Below, piece by piece: positions 44,779-52,756 of a stretch of 64,000 nt of DNA. The DNA is taken from contig NZ_FJVE01000006.1 in assembly GCF_900078195.1 (NCBI RefSeq), positions 374,501 through 438,500 on the forward strand, in the 5' to 3' direction. Made by a program: the position numbers and the translations under genes. Positions within the stretch are counted from its first letter, which is position 1. Each line of letters starts with the position of its first letter. Origin of the DNA: Clostridium sp. Marseille-P299. Lineage in GTDB: Bacteria; Bacillota; Clostridia; Lachnospirales; Lachnospiraceae. The notes beneath the pieces were generated by a model. The model did no database searches. It was given only the letters and a program-made list of their open reading frames with translations, and was not told the origin of the DNA.

Positions 44779-44807
44779 ATAATAGCAAATAGTGAAGCTT
44801 AAGTCAA
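44779..44807 (-). promoter_or_regulatory. SigA promoter of the ykkC-transporter unit
   Basis: TTGACT, 17 bases, TATTAT; transcription should start about 15 bases before the aptamer. Confidence 0.75.
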
Positions 44808-44821
44808 GCAGTACTTTTCCA

Positions 44822-46288
44822 TTATATATGAATAATCTTAGTTGCAATCTCATTTACAAACATACTATCATGTTCCACCATTAACATCGTTGGTGCATAT
44901 TGTTTAATCAATTGCTCAATTTGCATTCTAGAAAATATATCGATAAAGTTAAGTGGCTCATCCCACAGATATAAATGTGCCTGCTCACATAAGCTTTTGG
45001 CGATTAATACTTTCTTCTTTTGCCCACCACTATATTCTTCTATCCTTTTTTCAAACTGTACTCTTGAAAAATCAAGTTTTCGAAGGATCGCTTTAAACAA
45101 ACTTTCCTCCAGTTTATGCTCATAAATAAAATCAGATAAACTTCCCGAAAGTTTTGAAGTATCCTGTGATACATAAGAAATAACTAAGCCACTTGCCAAT
45201 TCTACTTTCCCTGTATATGTGATATCTTCACCTAAAATCAATTTAAGAATACTGGACTTTCCACATCCATTCTTTCCTTTAAGAACAATTCGATCACCTG
45301 TCTTAACACTCAAATTGAAATATTCAAACAATCTTCTATCCCCATATGAAATTGATAAGTCTTCAATATTTATTAAGGTATCCTTATGATGTTTTAAAGG
45401 AATTATTTTTAAGTCATCCACTTCTTCAATGTTTTTTAATAATTTTGATTTTTCTTCTAGTGCATTTTGTGATCGGCTTTCAATTGATTTTGCTCGTTTC
45501 ATCATTTTCGCTGATTTATGGCCAATGAAACCTCGGTCCCCTACATGGGTTCCAATCTTGCTTTTTTCAATTTGATCCGACCAATTTTCTGTTCGTTTTG
45601 CTGCCTCTGTTAGACGTTTGATATCCTTTTTTAGCTTTTCGTTCTCAGCAAGTTCATACTCATCCTGATTCTTCTTATTTTCCCACCAAGTAGAAAAATT
45701 TCCTTGTCTTACTTCAATATTTGCTTTATTTATAGCCAACACATGATCGATACAACCATCTAAAAAAGAACGATCATGGGATACTAATATAAATCCTTTT
45801 TTCCCGTTCAAATAATTCATAACAACAATACGTGTTTCCATATCCAAATGATTGGTTGGTTCATCAATTAATAAAAAATTATTTTCCTTTGAAAATAATA
45901 CAGCCAATAATACTTTGGTTTGCTCTCCATTGCTGAGTGTTTCAAATGGCCGATATAAAACCTCACAATCCACATCTAGCAAAGTTAACTCTTTACAAAC
46001 CTTCCAAAGTTCATACTCAGGATGGATGAGCTCAATGATATCTATCGTATTTTGTGATTTATCTGTAACAGGGAATGGAAAATAATCAAAACCAACTGGT
46101 GATGATATCGTTCCCTTATACTCATATTTTCCCATTAGTAAATTTAAAAACGTAGTTTTTCCTCTCCCATTTCGACCGATAAATCCTAATTTCCAATCGG
46201 TATCGATTTGAAATGAAACATGATCAAAAATTGTATCATAACTACCATCATAGTAAAAAGTTAAATCAGATACGTTTATTAATGCCAT
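44822..46288 (-). CDS. ABC-F ribosome-protection protein, Lsa-type
   Basis: A 488-residue protein with two ATPase domains and no membrane part. Domain 1: Walker A GFIGRNGRGKTT, signature LSNGEQ, Walker B FLLIDEPTNHLD. Linker (about 200-280) with coiled-coil helices (KLKKDIKRLTEAAKRTENW). Domain 2: GKNGCGKSS, signature YSGGQ, LYLWDEPLNFID. The DEPTNHLD/DEPLNFID pair, length and linker are like Lsa/CplR-type proteins giving lincosamide, streptogramin A and pleuromutilin resistance. Named by resemblance only. TAGGAGG precedes the ATG. The leader has a possible attenuator. Confidence 0.85.
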   Translation of the reverse strand: MALINVSDLTFYYDGSYDTIFDHVSFQIDTDWKLGFIGRNGRGKTTFLNLLMGKYEYKGTISSPVGFDYFPFPVTDKSQNTIDIIELIHPEYELWKVCKELTLLDVDCEVLYRPFETLSNGEQTKVLLAVLFSKENNFLLIDEPTNHLDMETRIVVMNYLNGKKGFILVSHDRSFLDGCIDHVLAINKANIEVRQGNFSTWWENKKNQDEYELAENEKLKKDIKRLTEAAKRTENWSDQIEKSKIGTHVGDRGFIGHKSAKMMKRAKSIESRSQNALEEKSKLLKNIEEVDDLKIIPLKHHKDTLINIEDLSISYGDRRLFEYFNLSVKTGDRIVLKGKNGCGKSSILKLILGEDITYTGKVELASGLVISYVSQDTSKLSGSLSDFIYEHKLEESLFKAILRKLDFSRVQFEKRIEEYSGGQKKKVLIAKSLCEQAHLYLWDEPLNFIDIFSRMQIEQLIKQYAPTMLMVEHDSMFVNEIATKIIHI

Positions 46289-46489
46289 AGTAATACCTCC
46301 TATATATTAAGTACCTCTAGCAAATGACGCCTTATTTGCTTATAAATACACTTTTAGAAAATTTATTCTTCCTTTCTAAGGTTTCAACAACAGTGCTATT
46401 TATTCGGCTATGAGTCCACCTGTAGAAGAATAAAACATATTTAATTTTCAGCAACTGTATTGCTTAACCTAATTTTTAAACAATAAAAT

Positions 46490-46571
46490 AAGACGCAAGA
46501 ATATTTCTTTCTGCGTCTTAGCGTTATAAAGAGGTATCACACAATGAATTATTTGTTTCTTTACTGTTCAT
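46490..46571 (-). promoter_or_regulatory. Possible attenuator of the ABC-F gene
   Basis: A leftward terminator (AAGACGCA ... TGCGTCTT then ATTTTATT, 46520-46490) lies 200 bases ahead of the ABC-F gene, with no other gene upstream on this strand. A 15-codon ORF (46571-46524, MNSKETNNSLCDTSL) ends four bases before it but has no ribosome site. A second hairpin AGCAAAT/ATTTGCT is near 46320. Layout resembles known ribosome-stalling attenuators; evidence is thin. Confidence 0.4.
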
Positions 46572-46740
46572 AAAAATATATATAGATTAAATAATACAAT
46601 TAGAAATAAGTAACTCACACTCACTGCTAGATTTATTGTAATAATATTTTTCTAAAATAATATTTTCTACATATACGATAAAGTAATAAATAAATTTTGA
46701 TCATGTGATTTGTCTAATTTATAAAACATTGGGTAAGAAA

Positions 46741-46878
46741 ATATTCTTGCAACGTGTAGCTCTCTGGTTTCGTAATTTGCACACCAAGTTTCATAAAAAT
46801 GTACACCAAATAACAGTGTTTCTACACTGTTTAAAAACCTACACGTAATTCTTATTGAATTATTATTTGCAAGAATAT
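46741..46878. repeat. Nested palindromic element of 138 bases
   Basis: Outer arms ATATTCTTGCAA / TTGCAAGAATAT, then CGTGTAG / CTACACG, an inner perfect hairpin AACAGTGT-TTCT-ACACTGTT, and a side hairpin TAATTC-TTATT-GAATTA. The pieces nest into one branched fold. No gene overlaps it. Could be a structured RNA or a MITE. Confidence 0.6.
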
Positions 46879-47220
46879 ATACTCATCTTCCCAACTCCAA
46901 TCTTAATCAATTATTGTCATTTTAACAACAATGTAGAAAACTGTCAAGGTACATCTGTTCCCAAAAGTCCCCCATACTGTAGCGTATATTCCGAGAAAGA
47001 CATTATAAATTTATCATCACCAACAAATTTACCGAAAATTACATTTTCTATATATGAATTCGAAGAGATATTTTTTAAATATTTATGGTTACGAAAATTA
47101 CCAACGTTTAAGATTTCAATTACATTATCCGGCATGTTAAAAGTTTTATTTATATATTTTATTTTTAAGTATTTGTTGCTAATATAAGTAATTAATCTCT
47201 GTATTTCCTTTTAGAATACA
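46879..47220. other. Intergenic region with doubtful frames on both strands
   Basis: Two overlapping open frames on opposite strands (46855-47187 rightward, 46944-47135 leftward). The leftward one (NVIEILNVGNFRNHKYLK...SEYTLQYGGLLG) reads more like protein and may be a fragment of a lost gene, but neither has a ribosome site. I call no gene. Confidence 0.4.
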
Positions 47221-47258
47221 AAAAGAAAGAGCCTTATGCTAATTTTAAGCTCTTTCTT
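47221..47258. terminator. Terminator of the sigma/anti-sigma operon
   Basis: AAAGAAAGAGC / GCTCTTTCTTT with a loop of about 14 bases and T-run leftward. Confidence 0.75.
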
Positions 47259-47268
47259 TAACCTTTTG

Positions 47269-48663
47269 CTATTCGTAAGATATCAAATAATATTGGTGCT
47301 GATCTACATTAAGCACAGAAATTAATAATAAGGTATCCGTATCTAGCTCATGTATAAAATCAACGTACTCTCCTGATTTCTGCCCAATATCAAAATTTTT
47401 ACTCTGATTAATTATCCGTTTCTTACCTTCCACTAAATCATAAAATAAGATACTTCCATCCTTTCTAAAAAACTGTAAATTTGAATTCGAAAAATACGTA
47501 ACATTGGAATCCGTCTCTTCTAAACTAAATGGAATTGTTTTATCATGGAGCAAATCATGTATAATAAGCTGTGTATCTGTTCGTTCATCAAAAATCAATG
47601 TATACTTATGATCACCACCTTTTACAGGTCCAAGTATCTGCTGTTCTTTCGCTTTAGCATTATATAGAATAGGCCACCACTCTTCTTTTTCATCGTCATA
47701 ATTTAGCACTGCAATTGTTTCGTCATCGATCCAAAAGATATAACCGACAGATAAGGACCAGTCAATAAAATCAAGCCTAATTTCTTCATTTGTATTGTTG
47801 TCATGTAAAAACCAATGTCGTAATTTTGAATTTTGCTTTAATTCAGAATCTTTCGTCAAAGGCTCGGAAACCAAATCATCTCGGTTCGATTGAAATAAAA
47901 TATAATCTCCATTTGGAGAGGGTTTAATTTCAGTCGCATATGTTTTCCTTGCATCCCACGATTCAACACCGTCCACTGCAACTATTGAATGTATTGCCTT
48001 TCTATGAAATAATTCTTCTGCATCTTCTCTATTGACAAGAGGACTTAACTCACCTGTTAATAAATCAATATACCAAGCATCCTCAAATTTATCATCTATG
48101 CTAAACATTACAATAGCCGAATTAATTGCACCAGGATGTGAAACTAAACCAACTGCTACACCTTCATAAGAAAAACCGTACACCTCATCTCCATTGATTG
48201 CATATTGAAATGCAAAGATATATTTTTTGTTATCATAATACACATATCCTTCGCATCTTTTTGGTGTTACTTCTTTTAAAGAACCATTTTGTAAAGCGTA
48301 TATAATTTGGTTGGAAGAATCTTTATTGATTATTAAAAAGGAACTATCCACGTCATATGCCCCAACCTTAGGAATCTGTTCTTGCAATGTCACTTTTATA
48401 GAATCTTCATTGCTTCCAAAGATATCTTCAATAAAGGCCCGAAAACTTGGTATATTGGCAGCAGCAACACGGATTCCACCGATGGATACTATAATAATCA
48501 GGGTTAGAATAATACTAATTTTTAATACTAACTTTCGATAATGAATTTTCATATTATTATTCATTATTTTATAATCAACAGATATATTTTTGACATCGTT
48601 CTTCCACTGTTCAGGTGCTTTTATTTCTTCGAATTCATGAACAAAATCTTTAATATCACTCAT
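47269..48663 (-). CDS. Membrane anti-sigma factor with beta-propeller-like domain
   Basis: A 464-residue protein: short cytoplasmic N-terminus (about 45 residues, likely sigma-binding), one membrane helix (LVLKISIILTLIIIVSIGGIRVAA, about 46-68), then a large extracytoplasmic region with repeated beta motifs (SPNGDYILFQSNRDD, VGYIFWIDDETIAVLNYDDE, NSNLQFFRKDGSILFYDL) that look like a WD40/TolB propeller. Its start overlaps the end of the ECF sigma gene by 8 bases, so it is probably that sigma factor's partner. No zinc-binding HxxxCxxC motif is seen. Confidence 0.75.
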   Translation of the reverse strand: MSDIKDFVHEFEEIKAPEQWKNDVKNISVDYKIMNNNMKIHYRKLVLKISIILTLIIIVSIGGIRVAAANIPSFRAFIEDIFGSNEDSIKVTLQEQIPKVGAYDVDSSFLIINKDSSNQIIYALQNGSLKEVTPKRCEGYVYYDNKKYIFAFQYAINGDEVYGFSYEGVAVGLVSHPGAINSAIVMFSIDDKFEDAWYIDLLTGELSPLVNREDAEELFHRKAIHSIVAVDGVESWDARKTYATEIKPSPNGDYILFQSNRDDLVSEPLTKDSELKQNSKLRHWFLHDNNTNEEIRLDFIDWSLSVGYIFWIDDETIAVLNYDDEKEEWWPILYNAKAKEQQILGPVKGGDHKYTLIFDERTDTQLIIHDLLHDKTIPFSLEETDSNVTYFSNSNLQFFRKDGSILFYDLVEGKKRIINQSKNFDIGQKSGEYVDFIHELDTDTLLLISVLNVDQHQYYLISYE

Positions 48664-49156
48664 AGCTACCTCCCATCAGTTTTTTTAATCGTTCTCTCCC
48701 CCTGCTAAGTTGCGATTTTATTGTATTTGAACTCTTATGTAGTAGGGTTGCTATCTCATTCACCTCATATTCTTCAAAATAATACAGATAGATTACTTGG
48801 CGATACTTGACTGGAAGCTTCATAACCGCTTTCGTCATAGAGAAACTGTCACTATCAACAGTTATTGCAGAATTCTTATTAATAAACTCTTCAATTACAT
48901 CTGTACAGACTACCCTTCGTTTCCAAAACTGACGATTGTAATCAACGCATTCATGTATAGTAACCTGAATCAACCATGCTTTTATATGTTCCTTCGATCT
49001 AAACTCTGGTGGTTTTTGGTACAATTTAAGAAATGTGTTTTGAAAACAATCTTTCGCATCTTCTGTACAGGAACACCGAAGTAGGCATAGTCGTGTTATC
49101 ATGTCCGCATAGGTATCGACAGCATCTTCGTATGTAAACCCTGTTATCAACTCCAT
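48656..49156 (-). CDS. ECF RNA polymerase sigma factor
   Basis: A 166-residue sigma-70-family ECF factor. Region 2: YADMITRLCLLRCSCTEDAKDCFQNTFLKLYQ, HIKAWLIQVTIHECVDYNR. Region 4: MKLPVKYRQVIYLYYFEEYEVNEIATLLHKSSNTIKSQLSRGRERL. I start at ATG 49156, behind AAAGGAG, rather than the in-frame ATG eight codons earlier. Paired with the membrane anti-sigma gene downstream; the signal is unknown. Confidence 0.92.
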   Translation of the reverse strand: MELITGFTYEDAVDTYADMITRLCLLRCSCTEDAKDCFQNTFLKLYQKPPEFRSKEHIKAWLIQVTIHECVDYNRQFWKRRVVCTDVIEEFINKNSAITVDSDSFSMTKAVMKLPVKYRQVIYLYYFEEYEVNEIATLLHKSSNTIKSQLSRGRERLKKLMGGSYE

Positions 49157-49264
49157 TATGTACTCTCCTTTCATATCCATTCACTAGTAATACGAATCTA
49201 ATATTAAATTGGTTGCATTTTTTTGATTTAATTGAAAAAACATTTAAAGAGTCAATCTTTCAAC

Positions 49265-49316
49265 GGGCTGCCACAAAATAGTCATTAAATCCAAAATAAC
49301 TATCTTGTAACAGCCC
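49265..49316. terminator. Hairpin between sigma operon and GNAT gene
   Basis: GGGCTGCCACAAAATAGT / ACTATCTTGTAACAGCCC, imperfect long stem directly after the GNAT stop; T-run is weak, so termination is only likely. Confidence 0.55.
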
Positions 49317-49322
49317 TACAAT

Positions 49323-49847
49323 TTACAATGCATATTCCATTTGAAAATCTCTAGTATCTAATTGATATAATTCCTGATTAATTTCTACTGCCTCCACACA
49401 TCCGATTGCATAATAAAATGCAACCGTTTCTTCTGCAGACCCTGCACAGATATAAATTTTATCTGCACCAAGATTTCTTGCTTCTATGCAACAATGCTTA
49501 AATAATTCTTTTCCTATTCCCTTATTCCGTTCTTCTTTCGAAATAAAAAGTTGATCCAGTAGTATGTATTTTGCAGTCTCACCAAATTTTTCAGCATTTA
49601 AGACAGCATATCCTATTAATATATCCTCATTATTATAGCACCCAAACGCTTTACCTCCTCTTTTTAACGATGCTTCAAATTGATTGATATGCCAATTTGC
49701 ACCATTTGGTAAACCTGAATCTAAGTAATTAATTTCAACTAACTGTCTTTTCCCTTCAATTTCTCTCCAAGCTCTATTTATATATTGTTCACCATTTATT
49801 TCGTTAATTTTATAGCTGTCTGTAACTTTCATTTCTTTAAATTTCAT
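49323..49847 (-). CDS. GNAT N-acetyltransferase
   Basis: A 174-residue acetyltransferase: acetyl-CoA site LFISKEERNKGIGKELFKHC (R-N-K-G-I-G, about residue 115) and the ending KIYICAGSAEETVAFYYAIGC. Start at ATG 49847 behind AAAAGGTGAG. Different sub-family from the two leader-controlled GNATs; substrate unknown. It lies downstream of a terminator, so it is its own unit. Confidence 0.85.
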   Translation of the reverse strand: MKFKEMKVTDSYKINEINGEQYINRAWREIEGKRQLVEINYLDSGLPNGANWHINQFEASLKRGGKAFGCYNNEDILIGYAVLNAEKFGETAKYILLDQLFISKEERNKGIGKELFKHCCIEARNLGADKIYICAGSAEETVAFYYAIGCVEAVEINQELYQLDTRDFQMEYAL

Positions 49848-49871
49848 ATGCTCACCTTTTCTTAATAAAAA

Positions 49872-49931
49872 AAGTGATAGCAACTAATTTCATCATAAGA
49901 AAATTTCTTTATCTATTAGTGACTATCACTT
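49872..49931 (-). terminator. Terminator of the reductase gene
   Basis: AAGTGATAGTCACTAAT pairs with ATTAGTTGCTATCACTT, followed leftward by TTTTTTTATT. Confidence 0.8.
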
Positions 49932-49976
49932 AATTTTATACTTATTATTTTTTTATTTATTTTTTCTATTTGTTTT

Positions 49977-50552
49977 CTATTCATTTTTTCTATTTATTTT
50001 TCTAGAATATATCGACAATACCATATCATCATATTGTTTTACGCTATCTAATTGAAGAAATATGGTTTTATTATCTTGCTCAAATAATCGGATTCCCTGC
50101 CCTAAAATAATAGGAATTGTAGTAATTTGATATTCGTCTATCATATTATCTTTAATTAGTTGATTTGCTACATTAGCACCTCCAACAATCCAAATATCCT
50201 TTCCCTCTTGTTCTTTTAATTGCTTAATCAAATCTGTTACATTCGTGTTTACAAAAATAATATCCTCTTTATCTTGCTCTGGTTTAGAAGTAAGAATATA
50301 ACTTTTCATCCCTTGATATGGCCAAATATCTGGTGACAATTCGGTTACGACTTGCTTATAGGTTGTCATTCCCATAATTATTGTATCAATATCCTTTAAA
50401 AGTTCCTCATAACTATTATTCTCTTGTGACACGCTACTACTATCGCTTGGAGTATCATTTTCTTCCCCTGAAAGCCAATCTACACTTCCATCCTTATCTG
50501 CTATAAAACCATCAAGGCTTACTGCAATATATAAAATAACCTTTCTATCCAT
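49977..50552 (-). CDS. Dihydrofolate-reductase-fold (RibD C-terminal) reductase
   Basis: A 191-residue NADPH-dependent reductase of the YwjB/YyaP type: opening ILYIAVSLDGFIADKDGSVDWL, IIMGMTTYKQV, GKDIWIVGGANVANQLIKDNMIDEYQITTIPIILGQGIRLF. Not a true FolA; the physiological substrate is unknown. There is an Asp/Ser-rich insert at about residues 30-47. Its last codons and the following DNA are T-rich, as is its upstream region. Confidence 0.87.
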   Translation of the reverse strand: MDRKVILYIAVSLDGFIADKDGSVDWLSGEENDTPSDSSSVSQENNSYEELLKDIDTIIMGMTTYKQVVTELSPDIWPYQGMKSYILTSKPEQDKEDIIFVNTNVTDLIKQLKEQEGKDIWIVGGANVANQLIKDNMIDEYQITTIPIILGQGIRLFEQDNKTIFLQLDSVKQYDDMVLSIYSRKINRKNE

Positions 50553-50575
50553 TATTGATCTCCTATTAAATTACT

Positions 50576-50760
50576 TAATTTATTTTATTTATGTTTGTAT
50601 TTATATTCTTGTTTATCTTGCCATTTTTCTTTTTGTTTCTCTTACATTTATCTTATAGTTACCTTTTTCTTTATCTTTTTGTCTTGTTTATCTTTTTACG
50701 TATCTTTTGTTCATCTTGTTGCTTATTTCGTTGTTGATTCCTTTATTTCTATAGTTCAAA
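50576..50760. repeat. T-rich low-complexity tract upstream of the reductase gene
   Basis: About 185 bases, mostly T with spaced G, C or A, in units such as TTTATCTTGTTTATCTTTTT. On the reductase mRNA strand it is A-rich. No gene. Confidence 0.6.
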
Positions 50761-50942
50761 TATACCACCTAGATTATCTTTATCCAAGCTAATAATTTAT
50801 TATGAAACAAAATTAAGCTTAGTATCCCTTCCCCCACATCAATTTTAATTAAAAAGTTCATACTGTTTTTTACCATCCCTTAAAAATACTTGTTTGTTCT
50901 TCCATTTATTGTACATACTTAAGAAAAAGGAGGTAATAAACT

Positions 50943-51098
50943 ATGGATATGAAAACCTTTAATGACTATGAGATTGCTAACATCTCAGAAGACGAAGAAT
51001 CCAAAATAAAAGATTTAGAACAAAGATTAAAATCAGAGCAAAATAAAGATCTTGTACTAATAGCATTTCAACAAAAAGATAACAAAGCAATGATTTAG
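50943..51098 (+). CDS. Small hypothetical protein (51 residues)
   Basis: A short gene with an excellent ribosome site (AAAAAGGAGGTAATAAACT before ATG). The protein is charged and mostly helical: MDMKTFNDYEIANISEDEES, then a coiled-coil-like KIKDLEQRLKSEQNKDLVLI and a short tail. No family recognised. A terminator follows at 51142-51195, so it is a complete small unit. Confidence 0.65.
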   Translation: MDMKTFNDYEIANISEDEESKIKDLEQRLKSEQNKDLVLIAFQQKDNKAMI

Positions 51099-51141
51099 TT
51101 GTTCGTAATTTAATTAATCAATGCATCAATCATTCTCTACT

Positions 51142-51195
51142 AAAAAAGGGTGTTGCAAAATAGATTTTTTAATCTAATCTGCGACACCCTTTTTT
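51142..51195. terminator. Bidirectional terminator
   Basis: AAAAAAGGGTGT (51142-51153) with ACACCCTTTTTT (51184-51195), extended by an inner stem. Serves the small gene and the converging methyltransferase gene. Confidence 0.85.
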
Positions 51196-51213
51196 CATTT
51201 TCTAATATAAATA

Positions 51214-52332
51214 TTACCAAACCTCATTAGCAATCTCTTTAATTAATTTAATCTTATTCCACTGCTCTTCTTCCGTTAAAATATTTCCTTCCTCTGTAGA
51301 TGCAAAACCACATTGTGGGCTTAGATAAATTCTATCTAATGGTACATATTGAGAAGCTTCTTTGATACGATTTTTGATTCCTTCTTTATCTTCTAATTCC
51401 GGGGTTTTTGAAGTTACTAAGCCAAGTACAACTTTCTTATCACCACTCACATATTTAAGAGGCTCGAAATCTCCGGAGCGTTCATCATCAAATTCCAAGT
51501 AATATGCACTAACATTTTCATTTCCAAAAAGTTCTTCAGCAACTGGAGCATATCCCCCAGAAGAAGCCCAAGTGGAATGATAATTTCCACGGCAAACATG
51601 TGTTGTTATCACTAAATCTTCTGGTAAATTCGCAATGGCAAGATTATTTACTCTTATAAATAGCTTGCTTTGATTCTTTCTTGCTTCCTCTGCGTTTGGT
51701 ACGTTCGCCCAAAAACTCGTATCACAGAACATTCCCCAAGTACAATCATCTAATTGAACATTTCTACATCCAGCTGCATATAAATCTAGAATGACTGTTT
51801 GATATGCTTTAGCAATATCCTCTACTAATTCATCTTCATTTGGATAAATGGAATTGGTAGGAACATCTCCTGTGTTCCTTTGAAGTTCAGCTAAAAACTG
51901 TGCTGGTGCAGGAATTGTTTGTCTAGCGACAATCCCATCTTCTTCAAATAATTTTACAAATTTAAAATGCTCTACAAATGGATGATTCTCACCAGAAATT
52001 TTTCCTGTAAGAGCTGCTGATTCTGCTCTTGTTTCTTCAGTTTTAAATTGATATCCTCTTTCCGCTTGAACCTTTTTAACTCCATTAAGTCCCCACATAA
52101 AATCTAAATGCCACCAGCTTCTTCGAAATTCACCATCAGTAATCACCTGAAGGCCTGATTCTTTTTGCTTTTCAATCAATTCTTTTATGTATTTATCTTC
52201 TACTTTTGTTAATTCTTCTCTCGTAATTTCGTGTTTTTCAAATCTTACTCTTGCTTCTTTTAAGTCTTTTGGTCTTAAAAAACTTCCTACTATATCAAAT
52301 CGAAATGGTGCGTTTATATTTGCTCTACTCAT
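51214..52332 (-). CDS. MetE C-terminal-domain-like methyltransferase (YxjG/YxjH type)
   Basis: A 372-residue protein like the catalytic half of cobalamin-independent methionine synthase. Zinc ligands are visible: His and Cys in TTHVCRGNYHS (about residue 240) and Cys in SPQCGFAS (about residue 340); substrate region VGSFLRPKDLKEAR and LQVITDGEFRRSWWHLDFM. No N-terminal half, normal for this sub-family. It may remake methionine from homocysteine and a methyl donor, which is not known for certain. A 200-base T-rich tract lies upstream. Confidence 0.88.
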   Translation of the reverse strand: MSRANINAPFRFDIVGSFLRPKDLKEARVRFEKHEITREELTKVEDKYIKELIEKQKESGLQVITDGEFRRSWWHLDFMWGLNGVKKVQAERGYQFKTEETRAESAALTGKISGENHPFVEHFKFVKLFEEDGIVARQTIPAPAQFLAELQRNTGDVPTNSIYPNEDELVEDIAKAYQTVILDLYAAGCRNVQLDDCTWGMFCDTSFWANVPNAEEARKNQSKLFIRVNNLAIANLPEDLVITTHVCRGNYHSTWASSGGYAPVAEELFGNENVSAYYLEFDDERSGDFEPLKYVSGDKKVVLGLVTSKTPELEDKEGIKNRIKEASQYVPLDRIYLSPQCGFASTEEGNILTEEEQWNKIKLIKEIANEVW

Positions 52333-52431
52333 TTATTGATCCTCCTATTATAATGTTGTCTTCTTGATAATTACTGTTTAATTAAACCCATAATACTGGT
52401 TGTTAGTAGCTTAATATTTAAGCCCTGTTTT

Positions 52432-52625
52432 GTTTTATTTTTGTATTTGTTTCTTTGTTTTTAATCTCTTTGTGTATGGTTTCTTTATGTTTTGATTTTT
52501 TCTTTCTGTACTTAATTTTTCTATACTTAATTTTATGTATTTAATCTCTTTATATTTTCTTTTCGCTTTGTTTTTGCTTTATTTGTTTTTGTTTTATATT
52601 TGCTTTGTTTTATTTTTGTAAGTTT
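52432..52625. repeat. T-rich low-complexity tract upstream of the methyltransferase gene
   Basis: About 190 bases of T with spaced G/A (TTTGTTTTTGTTTTATATTTGCTTTG). In sense RNA of the leftward gene it would be A-rich with few Gs. Origin unknown. Confidence 0.6.
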
Positions 52626-52663
52626 ATTATAATATACTGCTTTGATATAGTATAATACATAAA

Positions 52664-52706
52664 AAATATAGCTTGTTATAGTTTCATACTATAACAAGCT
52701 ATATTT
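52664..52706 (-). terminator. Terminator of the helicase gene
   Basis: Perfect 19-base stem AAATATAGCTTGTTATAGT / ACTATAACAAGCTATATTT, loop TTCAT, T-run leftward. Confidence 0.9.
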
Positions 52707-52756
52707 ACAAAAATCACTCACAGACTCTTAATTTTAACTTTATATTATGGCTAACA

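Noticed and set aside
46855..47187. 110-codon rightward open frame
   Set aside because: No ribosome site, hydrophobic AT-driven composition and overlap with the branched element and with an opposite frame; not supported as a gene.
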